NCBI GenBank assembly: GCA_020636475.1 | Contig: JACJXU010000002.1 | Location: 273,501-337,500 of the forward strand | Direction of reading: 5' to 3' | From: Chitinophagales bacterium | Lineage (GTDB): Bacteria > Bacteroidota > Bacteroidia > Chitinophagales > UBA2359 | DNA: 64,000 bases | Part shown: positions 1 through 8,786 of the stretch, piece after piece | Layout of the letters: each line of letters starts with the position of its first letter | Numbering within the stretch: the first letter of the stretch is position 1 | Translations under genes and position numbers: made by a program | The notes under the pieces: generated by a model | Seen by the model: only the letters and a program-made list of their open reading frames with translations | Database searches by the model: none | What the model was told of the DNA's origin: nothing

Positions 1-852
1 CACTGCCATAGCCTGCATAATAGCCGTACTAAGGGTTTCGCCATACGATGAATGAAGGTATATACTCAATGATTGAAGTAATTTTGCCACTTCGCGCTCA
101 CGCAACATACCCACAAAACGCACTTTCGATCGTAAGTTCAATAAGTTGGTTTCATTTTCCCACTGTTGCCTTAGTGGTCCGTCACCTGCAATAAGGAGTT
201 CTATTTGTGAAAAAAAAGACGTATCGCGTAGCAAATTCATTGCCCGCAGTAGGGTAGAGATGTCTTTGGTTTCTACAAGACGCGCCACCATACCGAAGCG
301 TATTTTTTCCGTAGTATTATTTTCGGCAGGAGAAAACAAATTGGTATCAATGCCGCTGGGAATAATGTGTGTGTTTTTTGGCGGATTTTTAAATATTGTC
401 GCGCGGTATTCGTGCGAAAGATAAATTACTTGATTGCTTATTTTAGGCAGTATTTTCGATAACAATTTATCAATACGGCGTTTCAGATGGTTGGCGTGAT
501 GTTCCATCACAATGAGCGTATAGCCACACTTTTGCCGGAAAAAACTAAGCATCGGCACGATAGGCGGAAGATGACAAAGCACATATTTTGGTTTTGTGCG
601 ACAAATGTATTCTAGAATGTTTTTTTGCTCTTTAATGCCAAGGCCTCCTGCCATTTCTTTTTTTACAAAAATGTATTCGATACTTAGCTCGTTGCACGCA
701 TCTAGGTATTGTGTAGGCACTTCTTCTATGCCATAAAATAAAATACTCCACGAAAATTGCCGCAGGGCATCACTTTTTACGAGATTAAAAGCAACCGTAG
801 TCTGTCCGCCTAAACCACTATATATAATTTGCAATACTTTTGGGTGATGCAT
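1..852 (-). CDS. Glycosyltransferase family 4 (group 1), C-terminus cut by window edge
   Basis: Reading leftward from an ATG at 852, the frame is open to the window edge (284 codons visible). The N-terminus begins MHHPKVLQIIYSGLGGQTT, a GT4 N-terminal Rossmann strand with a glycine-rich loop. Later come a conserved HxxxLKRR segment, IPSGIDTNLFSP, IRFGMVARLVETKD, and GDGPLR, and the visible end reads SYGETLSTAIMQAMAV, the nucleotide-sugar-binding E-x7-E region of GT-B enzymes. It would transfer a sugar from an activated donor at the cytoplasmic face, probably for capsule, EPS or O-antigen. It starts 6 bp after the stop of the sulfotransferase gene, so the two are probably co-transcribed. Donor and acceptor cannot be predicted. 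Confidence 0.9.
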   Translation of the reverse strand, partial: MHHPKVLQIIYSGLGGQTTVAFNLVKSDALRQFSWSILFYGIEEVPTQYLDACNELSIEYIFVKKEMAGGLGIKEQKNILEYICRTKPKYVLCHLPPIVPMLSFFRQKCGYTLIVMEHHANHLKRRIDKLLSKILPKISNQVIYLSHEYRATIFKNPPKNTHIIPSGIDTNLFSPAENNTTEKIRFGMVARLVETKDISTLLRAMNLLRDTSFFSQIELLIAGDGPLRQQWENETNLLNLRSKVRFVGMLREREVAKLLQSLSIYLHSSYGETLSTAIMQAMAV

Positions 853-858
853 AATGTT

Positions 859-1806
859 TTACAAATTACTATTGTTGTAGCACATCCAAGCGTATGGAGT
901 GTTTGCCAAGGTGTTTTCCACTTCCGAAAAATTACTTATCACTTCCGACAAGGGTTTTGTATTGATTTGCTGTAGTTTTGCCGTAGTTTTGCTGGGAATT
1001 ACATCAAAAAACTGACAAACTTTATTATAAGCTATCGCAGGATCGTTCAAAATATCATTTTCATAAATGAGGTGTAAAAATGGTGTCTGAGATAAATAGT
1101 CAAAACATTCGTTTCTTTGATTATCGAAAAAAGGAATCATTTCTAACAATGGTTTTTCCATAAAATCTACGGCTACTTTTTGCGGGTTTATGTAAATTTT
1201 AGTGTTGGGAATATTTTCACCTTTATTGTAATGCCATTGGTAATTCTTGTAGGCAATAAGGTGAGATACAATCATTTTTAAAATATTTTTTCGCTCCAAA
1301 TATATAAATTTTACATGGTCTAAAGAAGCTATCAAATCAAGGAAAGAGTGTATGCTCCAAGCAAGCGATTGCGGGTCGTAGGTTTTAATTTCAAAGCCAA
1401 AGTTAGTTTTGAAATGTCCCTTGCGGTATTCGTTGATGCGGCGTAAAACTTTTTGGGGGTTGGTGTAATCTAAGGATTTGTTTTGGTAGCGAATTTTGTA
1501 CAACTGTGGAATAAATATTTCACCGCCCCATCGGATATTGGGATGTTTGTCGAGCATATTGCCAAGAACCGTACTTCCAGACCTTCCTTGATGCAACATT
1601 GCTACCGTTTTGTCAAGTTTTCCGGTAAGAGGGAACAGACTTTGTTTGATAAGCCGCTCCAACTTGTTTTTGACTATTTTAGGCGAATACACAGTTATAA
1701 AAATAGCGTTAATTTGTCTTGCAAAATACGCAATTTTCTTATATTTGTTTTGTGAAATGTGTAGTTTGTCCAAAACAAGTAATTTATTTTTTGAAAAAAG
1801 AGCCAT
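859..1806 (-). CDS. Sulfotransferase family protein
   Basis: The 315-residue product has the PAPS 5'-phosphosulfate loop MLHQGRSGSTVLGNML near residue 70 and a probable 3'-phosphate-binding stretch FIYLERKNILKMIVSHL near residue 175, where the usual Arg/Ser pair is still recognisable. These are hallmarks of PAPS-dependent sulfotransferases that sulfate glycans or other acceptors. The first 60 residues are basic and without obvious motifs. It lies just upstream of a GT4 gene and divergent from a glycosyltransferase remnant, which suggests it modifies a surface polysaccharide. A second, only distantly similar sulfotransferase lies at 40.5 kb. The acceptor is unknown. Confidence 0.85.
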   Translation of the reverse strand: MALFSKNKLLVLDKLHISQNKYKKIAYFARQINAIFITVYSPKIVKNKLERLIKQSLFPLTGKLDKTVAMLHQGRSGSTVLGNMLDKHPNIRWGGEIFIPQLYKIRYQNKSLDYTNPQKVLRRINEYRKGHFKTNFGFEIKTYDPQSLAWSIHSFLDLIASLDHVKFIYLERKNILKMIVSHLIAYKNYQWHYNKGENIPNTKIYINPQKVAVDFMEKPLLEMIPFFDNQRNECFDYLSQTPFLHLIYENDILNDPAIAYNKVCQFFDVIPSKTTAKLQQINTKPLSEVISNFSEVENTLANTPYAWMCYNNSNL

Positions 1807-1853
1807 TACACTTTTTTACTGCGAAAATTTTTTGAACCCCATTTTGTGAAACT

Positions 1854-2695
1854 ATGCCTCAACCCGCCCGTTCAATTATCACATCAGCACCAAAAGCGTA
1901 CAGCAGCATTTTGGCGATTATGTTTTTGGTAATAATATTCGTTTTTTGTAATATGGATTACGGACATAATTGGTGGTGCGATTTTGCTTTGTACATTCTT
2001 CAAGCCAAAGCCATAGCCGCAGGCACGTCATTGCAGGAAATATACGAGTGGAACAAAATTTCGATGGAAAATTCGGACATACACTTGGTTCTTATCTCTA
2101 TCCCAATGGGTTTCCGCTTATTTTAAGTCCGGTGTATTATTTTTTTGGCATCAACTTTCCTTTGATCAAAACAGTAGTGAGTTTTTTCAAGCCAAGTGTT
2201 CTGTGGTTGTTTTTCAATAGAAAATCTATTCGTACAGACGCAGCAGAATTTGGCAATTCTATGGCAAATTATACCAAAACGGAATCATCATTGCGTATTA
2301 AAAAAGTAAAAACCCTCTTCATGTACATAGTTTTTGTATAAGAAAAGTTTAAAAATCTTTTTTCGCCGTATAGCAGCATTTGGGCGTTAGAAATTTTTGA
2401 AGCCTTGGAAAAAATTTAGCCCCAAAGCTGCGGTTTTACCCCAACGGGGCAAAAATACCTTGAAAAAAGTGTCTTTTCTTTTGCTTCGTTTTCTTTGGAC
2501 AAGCAAAGAAAATGAAGAAACCCAAAGCATACTTCTGTACCCAAACTTGCAGGGCAGATACCTAAAGCTATACGCAACCTTCATACGGTTTTGGTATTAT
2601 TTGTTGATTAGCAAGCAAGAGCAACCGCCGGAGCTACGGAAAAACTACAAAATCAAAAAAGAATTTACAAACTTCGTGTTGTACGAAAAGTAGTT
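1854..2695 (+). pseudogene. Remnant of a GT-C type membrane glycosyltransferase, frameshifted and interrupted by a MITE-like element
   Basis: From ATG 1854 the frame encodes one hydrophobic segment (SILAIMFLVIIFVF) and then HNWWCDFALYILQAKAIAAG, the luminal loop style of ArnT/PMT-like GT-C enzymes. Near 2080 the frame must shift by one base to keep the continuation GSYLYPNGFPLILSPVYYFF; restoring one G in the GG run makes it continuous. Homology-like sequence stops near 2270, where a repeat with inverted ends (2271-2597) begins. Immediately after it, 2598-2695 reads as a plausible protein C-terminus ending KKEFTNFVLYEK then TAG. I infer that the middle of the gene was lost when the element inserted or recombined. 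Only about 170 codons remain of a protein usually near 500 residues. Confidence 0.7.
2271..2597 (+). repeat. MITE-like element, copy 1
   Basis: It begins ATACCAAAAC and ends GTTTTGGTAT, a perfect 10-bp inverted pair that extends imperfectly to about 28 bp (both ends carry TTGCGTAT further in). The interior is shared with the copies at 2696, 28051 and 51273. This copy has about 40 extra bases near 2308-2350. No transposase is encoded. It sits inside the glycosyltransferase remnant. Confidence 0.8.
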
Positions 2696-2980
2696 ATACT
2701 AAAATCGAATAGCTATTGCGTATTAGAAAAGGTAAAAATCTTTTTTCGTAGTATAGCAGTTTTTGGGCGTTAAGAATTTTTGAAGCCTTGGAAAAAATTT
2801 AGCCCCAAAGCTGCGGTTTTGCCCGAATAGGGCAAAAATACCTTGAAAAAAGTGTCGTTTCTTTTGCTTCGTTTTCTTTGGACAAGCAAAGAAAATGAAG
2901 AAACCCAAAGCATACTTCTGTACCCAAACTTGCAGGGCAGATACCTAAAGCTATACGCAACTTTCATACGGTTTTGGTAT
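2696..2980 (+). repeat. MITE-like element, copy 2, part of a tandem duplication
   Basis: Starts ATACTAAAATCG and ends GTTTTGGTAT. The interior is nearly identical to copy 1. It holds two hairpins conserved in all full copies: TTTTGCCC/GGGCAAAA (2817-2837) and TTTTCTTTG/CAAAGAAAA (2872-2895, nine perfect pairs, loop of six). Confidence 0.8.
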
Positions 2981-3078
2981 TATTTGTTGATTAGCAAGCA
3001 AGAGCAACCGCCGGAGCTACGGAAAAACTACAAAATCAAAAAAGAATTTACAAACTTCGTGTTGTACGAAAAGTAGTT
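2981..3078 (+). repeat. Tandem duplicate of the glycosyltransferase C-terminal stub
   Basis: Bases 2981-3078 repeat 2598-2695 essentially without change. Together with the two element copies this is a roughly 380-bp unit in direct tandem. The duplicated 98 bp encode the last 30 or so codons of the lost glycosyltransferase, so the duplication happened after the element was in place. Confidence 0.8.
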
Positions 3079-3148
3079 AGTTCGTGAGCAAGACACTAAG
3101 TGTTTGGATAAAATTTTGTGCGTAAATGCGATAAAATGGCATAAGTGG

Positions 3149-3214
3149 CCTTGACTGGCTGTAATTTTTCATTCCACTCCAAATCACAGATTTTGTAATG
3201 GGAATTCAAATTAC
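3149..3214 (+). repeat. Dispersed 66-bp repeat, copy a
   Basis: The segment containing CTTGACTGGCTGTAATTTTT and ending AATGGGAATTCAAATTA closely resembles 37384-37455. It has an imperfect dyad (ATTCCACTCCAAATC against GATTTTGTAATGGGAAT). Both copies lie just downstream of the stop of a leftward gene. Function unknown. Confidence 0.55.
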
Positions 3215-3250
3215 TTGTTTGTTAAAAAACGAATACAGTGAGTATTGCGG

Positions 3251-3982
3251 CTAAGATATCTTATACATTGTAAGTAGTTGTTTTTCATTTTCCATTTTCA
3301 ACTTCGGATACTTTTGATTTACCTTTTGAATTAGTACTTGAAACTCATAATTTTTTGATGACATTTCTTTTATTAAATTACGAATATTTTTATCTGGAAA
3401 AAGCAATGAATAAAGAATATACTTAAACCAAAACCTATTAAAGTCTTTTTCAAGCTCTTTTCTTTTGACTTCTATCATTGATGGAATTATTCGTCCGTCA
3501 TTACAGCGAAAGTCATAATAGACTTGCTTCTTATACCAGTACCCCTTAATATCAACTTTTTCAAGTCTTCTCGAATACTCCTGATTGAATAAATCTTGAT
3601 CAAGTGAATAAATGATACTAAATACACTATAGAGATTATTTAAGATGTCAATCCCTTTTACACGATATATTACATGAGCTTTTTTTTGAATTAATATAAG
3701 CGCATCTCTCCATTCATCATACCAATCATCTTTTTCTTTCGTATGGTGTTCTTCTCCATCGCATTCAATAATGACTACTTTGTCTTTGTTCAGCAGAGCA
3801 ATATCAGCTCTAAAGTTTCCACTAATTGTTGAGATTGGATATTGAACGATTACCTTAGTCTTTTCATGAATAAATTTGATAATATGATTTAGTAGAATTT
3901 CTTCAATCGGAGATCCAATCTTGTTATAATCATAAGAATGATTCGTATTAAATAGTTTATGAAGTAAATTTTTGTCTATCAT
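3251..3982 (-). CDS. PD-(D/E)XK-like nuclease protein, DUF559/Vsr-like
   Basis: The 243-residue product carries the layout of Vsr/DUF559-type endonucleases: SPIEEILLNHI near residue 24 (first Glu), FRADIALL near residue 57 (Asp), then KVVIIECDGEEHH near residue 68 (E-x-D plus His), followed by a conserved Arg-Asp (WRDALIL) and IYRVKGIDILNN. This pattern is known for PD-(D/E)XK folds that bind Mg and cut DNA. The C-terminal 100 residues are basic and not recognised. No methylase or defence partner is adjacent. The gene stands between repeat-rich DNA and a housekeeping-like gene and is AT-rich, so recent acquisition is possible. Biological role is not known. Confidence 0.6.
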   Translation of the reverse strand: MIDKNLLHKLFNTNHSYDYNKIGSPIEEILLNHIIKFIHEKTKVIVQYPISTISGNFRADIALLNKDKVVIIECDGEEHHTKEKDDWYDEWRDALILIQKKAHVIYRVKGIDILNNLYSVFSIIYSLDQDLFNQEYSRRLEKVDIKGYWYKKQVYYDFRCNDGRIIPSMIEVKRKELEKDFNRFWFKYILYSLLFPDKNIRNLIKEMSSKNYEFQVLIQKVNQKYPKLKMENEKQLLTMYKIS

Positions 3983-4022
3983 TCAATAATTGCTAACTAT
4001 TTGATAAAAAAAATAACAAAAC

Positions 4023-5210
4023 TCAATCAATTTCTTTTATAGGCGGCTTACTCGCCGAATATTTTATGTAATTGCTAATCCATGTTTCGGGAATATTGCC
4101 TTTTTGTGCCATTTTAAAATCCTCTTCGAGACAAGGAATAATTTTGCTGTACTTTTGGGCATCTTTTCCCAGCGAAATTTTCAGCCACCAGCGACCACTG
4201 ATTTTACTTTTGTAAAAAACCAATGCCTGTTTATTTATTTTGTCGGGAATAGTATATTGCAAAAATTCACCTTCATAAATTTCGGGGTACTCGTACAAAC
4301 GATTGTAGTAGCCTTCAACAAAATGCCAAATCATTTGGGCAGCCAGTTGTGCTGTTTGGTAGCGATTGTCGTGGCGCGGAAAATACTCGTACAAGCCCAG
4401 CGAACTCAGTCGGTCGCTAATGCCCGCATAGCGCATCAGTCGGCAAGCTTCTTCGGCAGTAAGTCCGTTGGGAGAAGTGTTTTTTTGTCCCGGCGCATCG
4501 GCAGCTTTTAGGGCAGAAAAATCGAAAGCCAGTAAATCACTCTGCCGCATCAAAGGCTCAAATCGGCGAAAATCTTCGCGAAAATATGCCAGTCGGTAGC
4601 ATTGATGTTGGAGTTTTTCAAAAGTGCGAATGAGGAGCGGGTCGGTGTGATAATGCTGATAGCCTATTTGCAACAAATTGTCGATAAGATAGGGTTGATG
4701 CGATAAAATATTGTAAATGAACGATTGTGAATTAATTTCATTTTCGCGAATAAGCATATCAATTTTTTCGTCCACAATACTCATATTCACCGACTGATTA
4801 AAAGCCTCATACGCCATAAACTGTCCGTAGGAAAGGTCGTGCGTGCCGCCCAACACAATAGGTATTACTTTGGCGCGCAGCAAGAGTCGCAATACACTTG
4901 CCAAGTACTCGGCAGTAGCATATACGGTAGCACCGTTTTTTATATTGCCCAAGTCAATTATTTTAAATGCTTTTTCCCAATTATACAGTTTGTAGAGTTC
5001 GCGGCGAATAGTATCGGGCGCGGCGGCGCAATTTCGCTCTACCAAGTTTTCGCGGTCTTCCTCAACGCCAATCAGGGCAATATGGTACGCACTAAGGTCA
5101 ATGCTTTGTCCGGTATTAAAATCTATCTGACTGCCCCACTGTGAGGTGGATAACTTGTTGAGATTAATAATGCGCTCTATTGCTAAGGGTTGCAGCAGTT
5201 CTCGATACAT
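4023..5210 (-). CDS. Arginase-fold family protein, probably without canonical metal site
   Basis: The 395-residue product has the ureohydrolase fold: HIALIGVEEDREN near residue 44, the strand-loop VIPIVLGGTHDLSYG near residue 117 with the first metal His, and later LLAFDFSALKAADAPG near residue 226. In active arginases, agmatinases and formimidoylglutamases the next motifs are DAHxD and SxDxDxxDP. Here they read DEKID and AFDFSALKAAD, so one His is Lys and one Asp is Ser. I infer that the two-Mn centre is incomplete. About 80 extra residues follow the fold. Bacteroidota often carry such a single-copy arginase-like gene. The annotation formimidoylglutamase or arginase would be risky here. Confidence 0.75.
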   Translation of the reverse strand: MYRELLQPLAIERIINLNKLSTSQWGSQIDFNTGQSIDLSAYHIALIGVEEDRENLVERNCAAAPDTIRRELYKLYNWEKAFKIIDLGNIKNGATVYATAEYLASVLRLLLRAKVIPIVLGGTHDLSYGQFMAYEAFNQSVNMSIVDEKIDMLIRENEINSQSFIYNILSHQPYLIDNLLQIGYQHYHTDPLLIRTFEKLQHQCYRLAYFREDFRRFEPLMRQSDLLAFDFSALKAADAPGQKNTSPNGLTAEEACRLMRYAGISDRLSSLGLYEYFPRHDNRYQTAQLAAQMIWHFVEGYYNRLYEYPEIYEGEFLQYTIPDKINKQALVFYKSKISGRWWLKISLGKDAQKYSKIIPCLEEDFKMAQKGNIPETWISNYIKYSASKPPIKEID

Positions 5211-5366
5211 AGGCTAAGGCGGTGTACAAAAAATTATTGAAGCGGCAAAATAATGGCTTTGTAGAAAAATGCAAAGAATTTTTTGGAAAAAATGGTGAAG
5301 GAGTTGTTGAAAATTATTGTTTTATGTTTAAATTATTTCCAATATATTTTAGCTTTAATGAGCATT

Positions 5367-6242
5367 TTATATCACATTAATGCGTTCTCGTTTGTTTTCG
5401 TATTTTTCTAATAGCTGTTTTGCGTCAGAATTATCAATTTGAAGATTATCAATTATAATTGAGCTATTTTCTTTGCCGTTTCCTTCCATAAATATTTTTT
5501 CAAATGTTAAATACTGTTTGTTTTCATCTTTAAGGTAAAACAGATGAATTTTTACATGTCGTAATCCGGTTCCTTTTCCCAAAGAATCAATTGTTTTTAA
5601 AGGGTCATTTGCAAGTTCGCTTATTAGTTCATTACTAGCCGGAATAGCGTCAAAATCTTTAAATAAGGTATATTTGTGATACCACTGTTGAAGTAATTCT
5701 GAATACGGATAAGGATTTGCTTGGATGCTTGTAAAGATGGGTACTGCCATAATTATTGCAAATTCAAAAAACCAGACAGCAGTCAGTAAAGAGCCATTAA
5801 AAACAATTCCAAAAACTGACCAAGTTCCAACTCGGTTTATTTCGGTAATAGCAGCAATAAAATTTTGTGGTATTACAATCCAGTAAAGATTTGCAAGATA
5901 TGTTCCAATACTTGGTATGGTGGCACCATTGTAAACATATAAAATGTAAGCAGTCCACTGAAAGTAATTTGCTAAAAAGCCAATGATAACTGCTTGAATT
6001 ATACGACTCTTTTTGTTCCTATTGTGGCTAAAGCGGGCAAGCAATTTACAAATTAGACCCAAGCCAATTCCAAACCCAATGGTAATGAAAAAATTAATGT
6101 AAACAACGGGTATAAGAATTATAATAACAGCATAGAAATAGCCCAAAATTAAGGCTAAACCAATACAAATTATATAGGATACAACTTCCCGAATTAGGTT
6201 AGTCTTTCCTGATTCTTGATAAAATAACGTTGGATTATCCAC
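5367..6242 (-). CDS. Multi-pass membrane protein of unknown function
   Basis: The 291-residue product starts at an ATG and has four to five hydrophobic segments in its first 180 residues (for example YIICIGLALILGYFYAVII and FFITIGFGIGLGLICKLL), then a soluble C-terminal part of about 110 residues that ends in a charged helix. No enzymatic motif was recognised. Its codon use is AT-rich compared with hppD next door. It runs in the same direction as the arginase-like gene, 157 bp upstream of it, but there is no sign that the two act together. Confidence 0.65.
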   Translation of the reverse strand: MDNPTLFYQESGKTNLIREVVSYIICIGLALILGYFYAVIIILIPVVYINFFITIGFGIGLGLICKLLARFSHNRNKKSRIIQAVIIGFLANYFQWTAYILYVYNGATIPSIGTYLANLYWIVIPQNFIAAITEINRVGTWSVFGIVFNGSLLTAVWFFEFAIIMAVPIFTSIQANPYPYSELLQQWYHKYTLFKDFDAIPASNELISELANDPLKTIDSLGKGTGLRHVKIHLFYLKDENKQYLTFEKIFMEGNGKENSSIIIDNLQIDNSDAKQLLEKYENKRERINVI

Positions 6243-6302
6243 TACTTTTTGTTTGTTTGGTGTATATAAGCCAACGAAGATACACTATTTTAATAATGTA
6301 AA

Positions 6303-7436
6303 CTACAAATTCCCCCGCAAAGCCTGCTCGCGTTCTATCGATTCAAATAGTGCTTTGAAATTGCCTTTGCCGAAGGATTTTGCTCCCTTGCGCTGGATTA
6401 TCTCAAAGAAAAGCGTAGGGCGGTCTTGCAAGGGTTTGGTAAATATTTGCAACAAATAACCATCTTCATCTCGGTCAATCAGAATATTTTGCGCTTTGAG
6501 GGCTTCCAAATCTTCTTCAATTTCACCCACGCGGTCTAACACATCTTCGTAATAAGTGTCGGGAACATACAAAAACTCAATGCCTCGGCGGCGCAATTCT
6601 GCTACTGTTTGTATAATATCGTGGGTGAGAATAGCTACGTGTTGCACACCTGCGGTTTTATAAAAATCCAAATACTCTTCAATCTGCGACTTTTTGCGTC
6701 CTTGTGCCGGTTCATTAATAGGAAACTTGATGTAACCATTGCCATTGGAAACTACCTTCGACATAAGCGCGGAATACTCGGTGCTAATATCTTTGTCATC
6801 AAAGGTGATGAGCAATTTAAAACCCATCACATCTTCATAAAAAGAAATCCAACGGTTCATTTGTCCCAATTCCACATTGCCCACGCAGTGATCCACATAT
6901 TGCAAGCCTACGGGTTTTATTTCCATCAGCGATTTGCGTGTTTCAAAGCCGGGCATAAATACGCCTTGGTAATTTTTGCGTTCTACAAACTTGTGAATTG
7001 TATCGCCATAAGTTTTTATGCCGGAAATGCGCACTTCGCCATAAGCATCGGTAAGTGTGTGTGGTTCAATGGCAGGTTCTGCGCCGCGTTTTACGGTTTC
7101 TTCAAACGATTTGTACGCATCGTCCACCCAGAGTGCCAATACTTTTACGCCATCGCCGTGCAGTAATTGGTGTTTATTTATCTCACTGTCGGGCTGAAGT
7201 GCCGATGAAAGTACAAACCGAATTTTGTTCTGTTGGAGTACGTATGAAACTTTATCGCGATTGCCTGTTTCGGGTCCGGCATAAGCCACTAACTCGAAAC
7301 CGAATGCTGCTTGATAAAAATAAGCTGCTTGTTTGGCATTGCCCACATAAAATTCAACATGGTCTGTGCCATTAAGTGGTAAAAAATCGGTACTTTGGGT
7401 TAAAGTATTTTCTGTTTGGAGATTTGTTACGTCCAT
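6303..7436 (-). CDS. hppD: 4-hydroxyphenylpyruvate dioxygenase
   Basis: The 377-residue product matches the family length. Two vicinal-oxygen-chelate halves are visible: GTDHVEFYVGNAKQAAYFYQ near residue 23 and the catalytic half with iron ligands His in YVDHCVGNV (about 182), His in GVQHVAILTHDI (about 267) and Glu in PTLFFEIIQRKG (about 346). It converts 4-hydroxyphenylpyruvate to homogentisate with Fe(II) and O2, in the cytoplasm. It follows hmgA by 30 bp on the same strand, so the products of the two genes act in sequence in tyrosine breakdown. Maleylacetoacetate isomerase and fumarylacetoacetase genes are not in this window. Confidence 0.95.
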   Translation of the reverse strand: MDVTNLQTENTLTQSTDFLPLNGTDHVEFYVGNAKQAAYFYQAAFGFELVAYAGPETGNRDKVSYVLQQNKIRFVLSSALQPDSEINKHQLLHGDGVKVLALWVDDAYKSFEETVKRGAEPAIEPHTLTDAYGEVRISGIKTYGDTIHKFVERKNYQGVFMPGFETRKSLMEIKPVGLQYVDHCVGNVELGQMNRWISFYEDVMGFKLLITFDDKDISTEYSALMSKVVSNGNGYIKFPINEPAQGRKKSQIEEYLDFYKTAGVQHVAILTHDIIQTVAELRRRGIEFLYVPDTYYEDVLDRVGEIEEDLEALKAQNILIDRDEDGYLLQIFTKPLQDRPTLFFEIIQRKGAKSFGKGNFKALFESIEREQALRGNL

Positions 7437-7466
7437 AAGTTGTATATTTTTGGGTTGTTTTTAGTA

Positions 7467-8621
7467 TTAAGGAAGCCAACTTTTAAAATAGTCTGGGTCT
7501 TCAATAGCCAAAGCTTCTTGGGTTAGAAAAAGAGGTTTAAAGGTATCTACCATTACGGCGAGTTCGTACGTTTCTTTTGCACCGATACTTTTTTCAATTG
7601 TTCCCGGATGTGGTCCGTGTGGTACGCCGCCTGGGTGAAGCGTTATTTGTCCTTTTTCTACATGTTTGCGGCTCATAAAATCGCCGTCCACATAATAAAG
7701 CACTTCATCGCTGTCTATATTGCTGTGATAATACGGTGCAGGAATAGCCAAAGGATGATAGTCGTACAAACGAGGTACAAAACTACATACTACAAAAGCG
7801 CGCGTATCGAAAGTTTGATGTACAGGCGGTGGTTGGTGAACGCGTCCCGTAATGGGTTCAAAGTCGTGAATAGACAAAGCAAACGGATAATTACAACCGT
7901 CCCAACCGACTACACCAAAAGGATGCCAGCGATAATAATAAGGATAAATTTGTTGTTGCTTTTTTACCTTAATCAAAAATTCTCCTTTCTCATCGTGCGT
8001 TTCTAATTGCATTGGCACTTTAAAATCCCGTTCGCAAAAAGGAGCATGTTCCAGCAGTTGCCCTTGTTTGTTTACATATCGCTTCGGAAACTCTATGGGA
8101 TGATACGATTCTACAATAAAAAGTCGGTTGTCGGTAGTATCAAAGTCTATTTGATAAATAGTGCCGCGCGGAATTACCAAATAATCGCCGTATTCAAAGG
8201 GAATATTGCCATACATCGTACGCAGTGTGCCTGTTCCTTTGTGTACAAACAGCATTTCGTCGGCATCGGCATTTTTATAAAAATAATTGCGCAACGATTG
8301 TTGTGGTGCGGCGAGTTGAATCTGACAATCATTATTGACCAAAACGGGTATGCGGCTTTCTAAAAAATCTGCTTTCGGAGCAATATTAAACCCAATAAGA
8401 CTGCGGTGTTTCAACTGTCCGGTAGATACAATGCGCGGCGCGACAGAATAAGCATCTTCAACTTTTACTATTTCGGTAGGCGGATGCAAGTGGTAGAGTA
8501 GGGAGGAGTTGTCGGAAAAGCCTTCGGTAGAAAACAATTCTTCGTAATACAAACTGCCATCTGTTTTGCGAAATTGGGTGTGTCTTTTGCGCGGTATTTT
8601 TCCCAGATGATGATAGTACAT
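7467..8621 (-). CDS. hmgA: Homogentisate 1,2-dioxygenase
   Basis: The 384-residue product starts MYYHHLGKIPRKRHTQFR, typical of the bacterial enzyme. The cupin-like iron site is visible near the C-terminus: the His and Glu of APYYHSNIDSDEVLYYV and the His of GGVPHGPHPG. The enzyme opens the homogentisate ring to maleylacetoacetate. It is the first gene of an operon with hppD and has a good Bacteroidota promoter just upstream (8633-8663), so the two are probably expressed together. Confidence 0.95.
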   Translation of the reverse strand: MYYHHLGKIPRKRHTQFRKTDGSLYYEELFSTEGFSDNSSLLYHLHPPTEIVKVEDAYSVAPRIVSTGQLKHRSLIGFNIAPKADFLESRIPVLVNNDCQIQLAAPQQSLRNYFYKNADADEMLFVHKGTGTLRTMYGNIPFEYGDYLVIPRGTIYQIDFDTTDNRLFIVESYHPIEFPKRYVNKQGQLLEHAPFCERDFKVPMQLETHDEKGEFLIKVKKQQQIYPYYYRWHPFGVVGWDGCNYPFALSIHDFEPITGRVHQPPPVHQTFDTRAFVVCSFVPRLYDYHPLAIPAPYYHSNIDSDEVLYYVDGDFMSRKHVEKGQITLHPGGVPHGPHPGTIEKSIGAKETYELAVMVDTFKPLFLTQEALAIEDPDYFKSWLP

Positions 8622-8632
8622 AATTTTTCTTA

Positions 8633-8663
8633 CAAAGTTATGGCAATTAAGCCGCTTTTACAA
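8633..8663 (-). promoter_or_regulatory. Promoter of the hmgA-hppD operon
   Basis: On the minus strand TTG (8661-8663) is followed by about 20 nt and then TAACTTTG (8633-8640), a perfect match to the Bacteroidota -7 element TAnnTTTG. The hmgA ATG is only 11 nt further, so the transcript would have a very short leader. Confidence 0.5.
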
Positions 8664-8786
8664 GTTCAAGATAAAGTATAAAATGGGATTTTATCCTATT
8701 TTTCGTTGCGAAACTTAGTGCTGCGTGTGCCAAAATGAAATATAGCACTTACATTTATCGTCGAAAAAGAAAATATTGCTAAAAAA

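Noticed and set aside
2397..2693. Open frame of about 98 codons across the first MITE-like copy
   Set aside because: Most of it is the repeated element, open by chance in all copies; only the last 30 codons look like protein and belong to the glycosyltransferase remnant.
2387..2967. Minus-strand open frames repeated in both element copies
   Set aside because: They are the same element sequence read backwards, with no start signal or conserved domain.
2271..3078. CRISPR-like repeat array
   Set aside because: There are two long units with inverted ends, not short repeats with unique spacers, and no cas genes.
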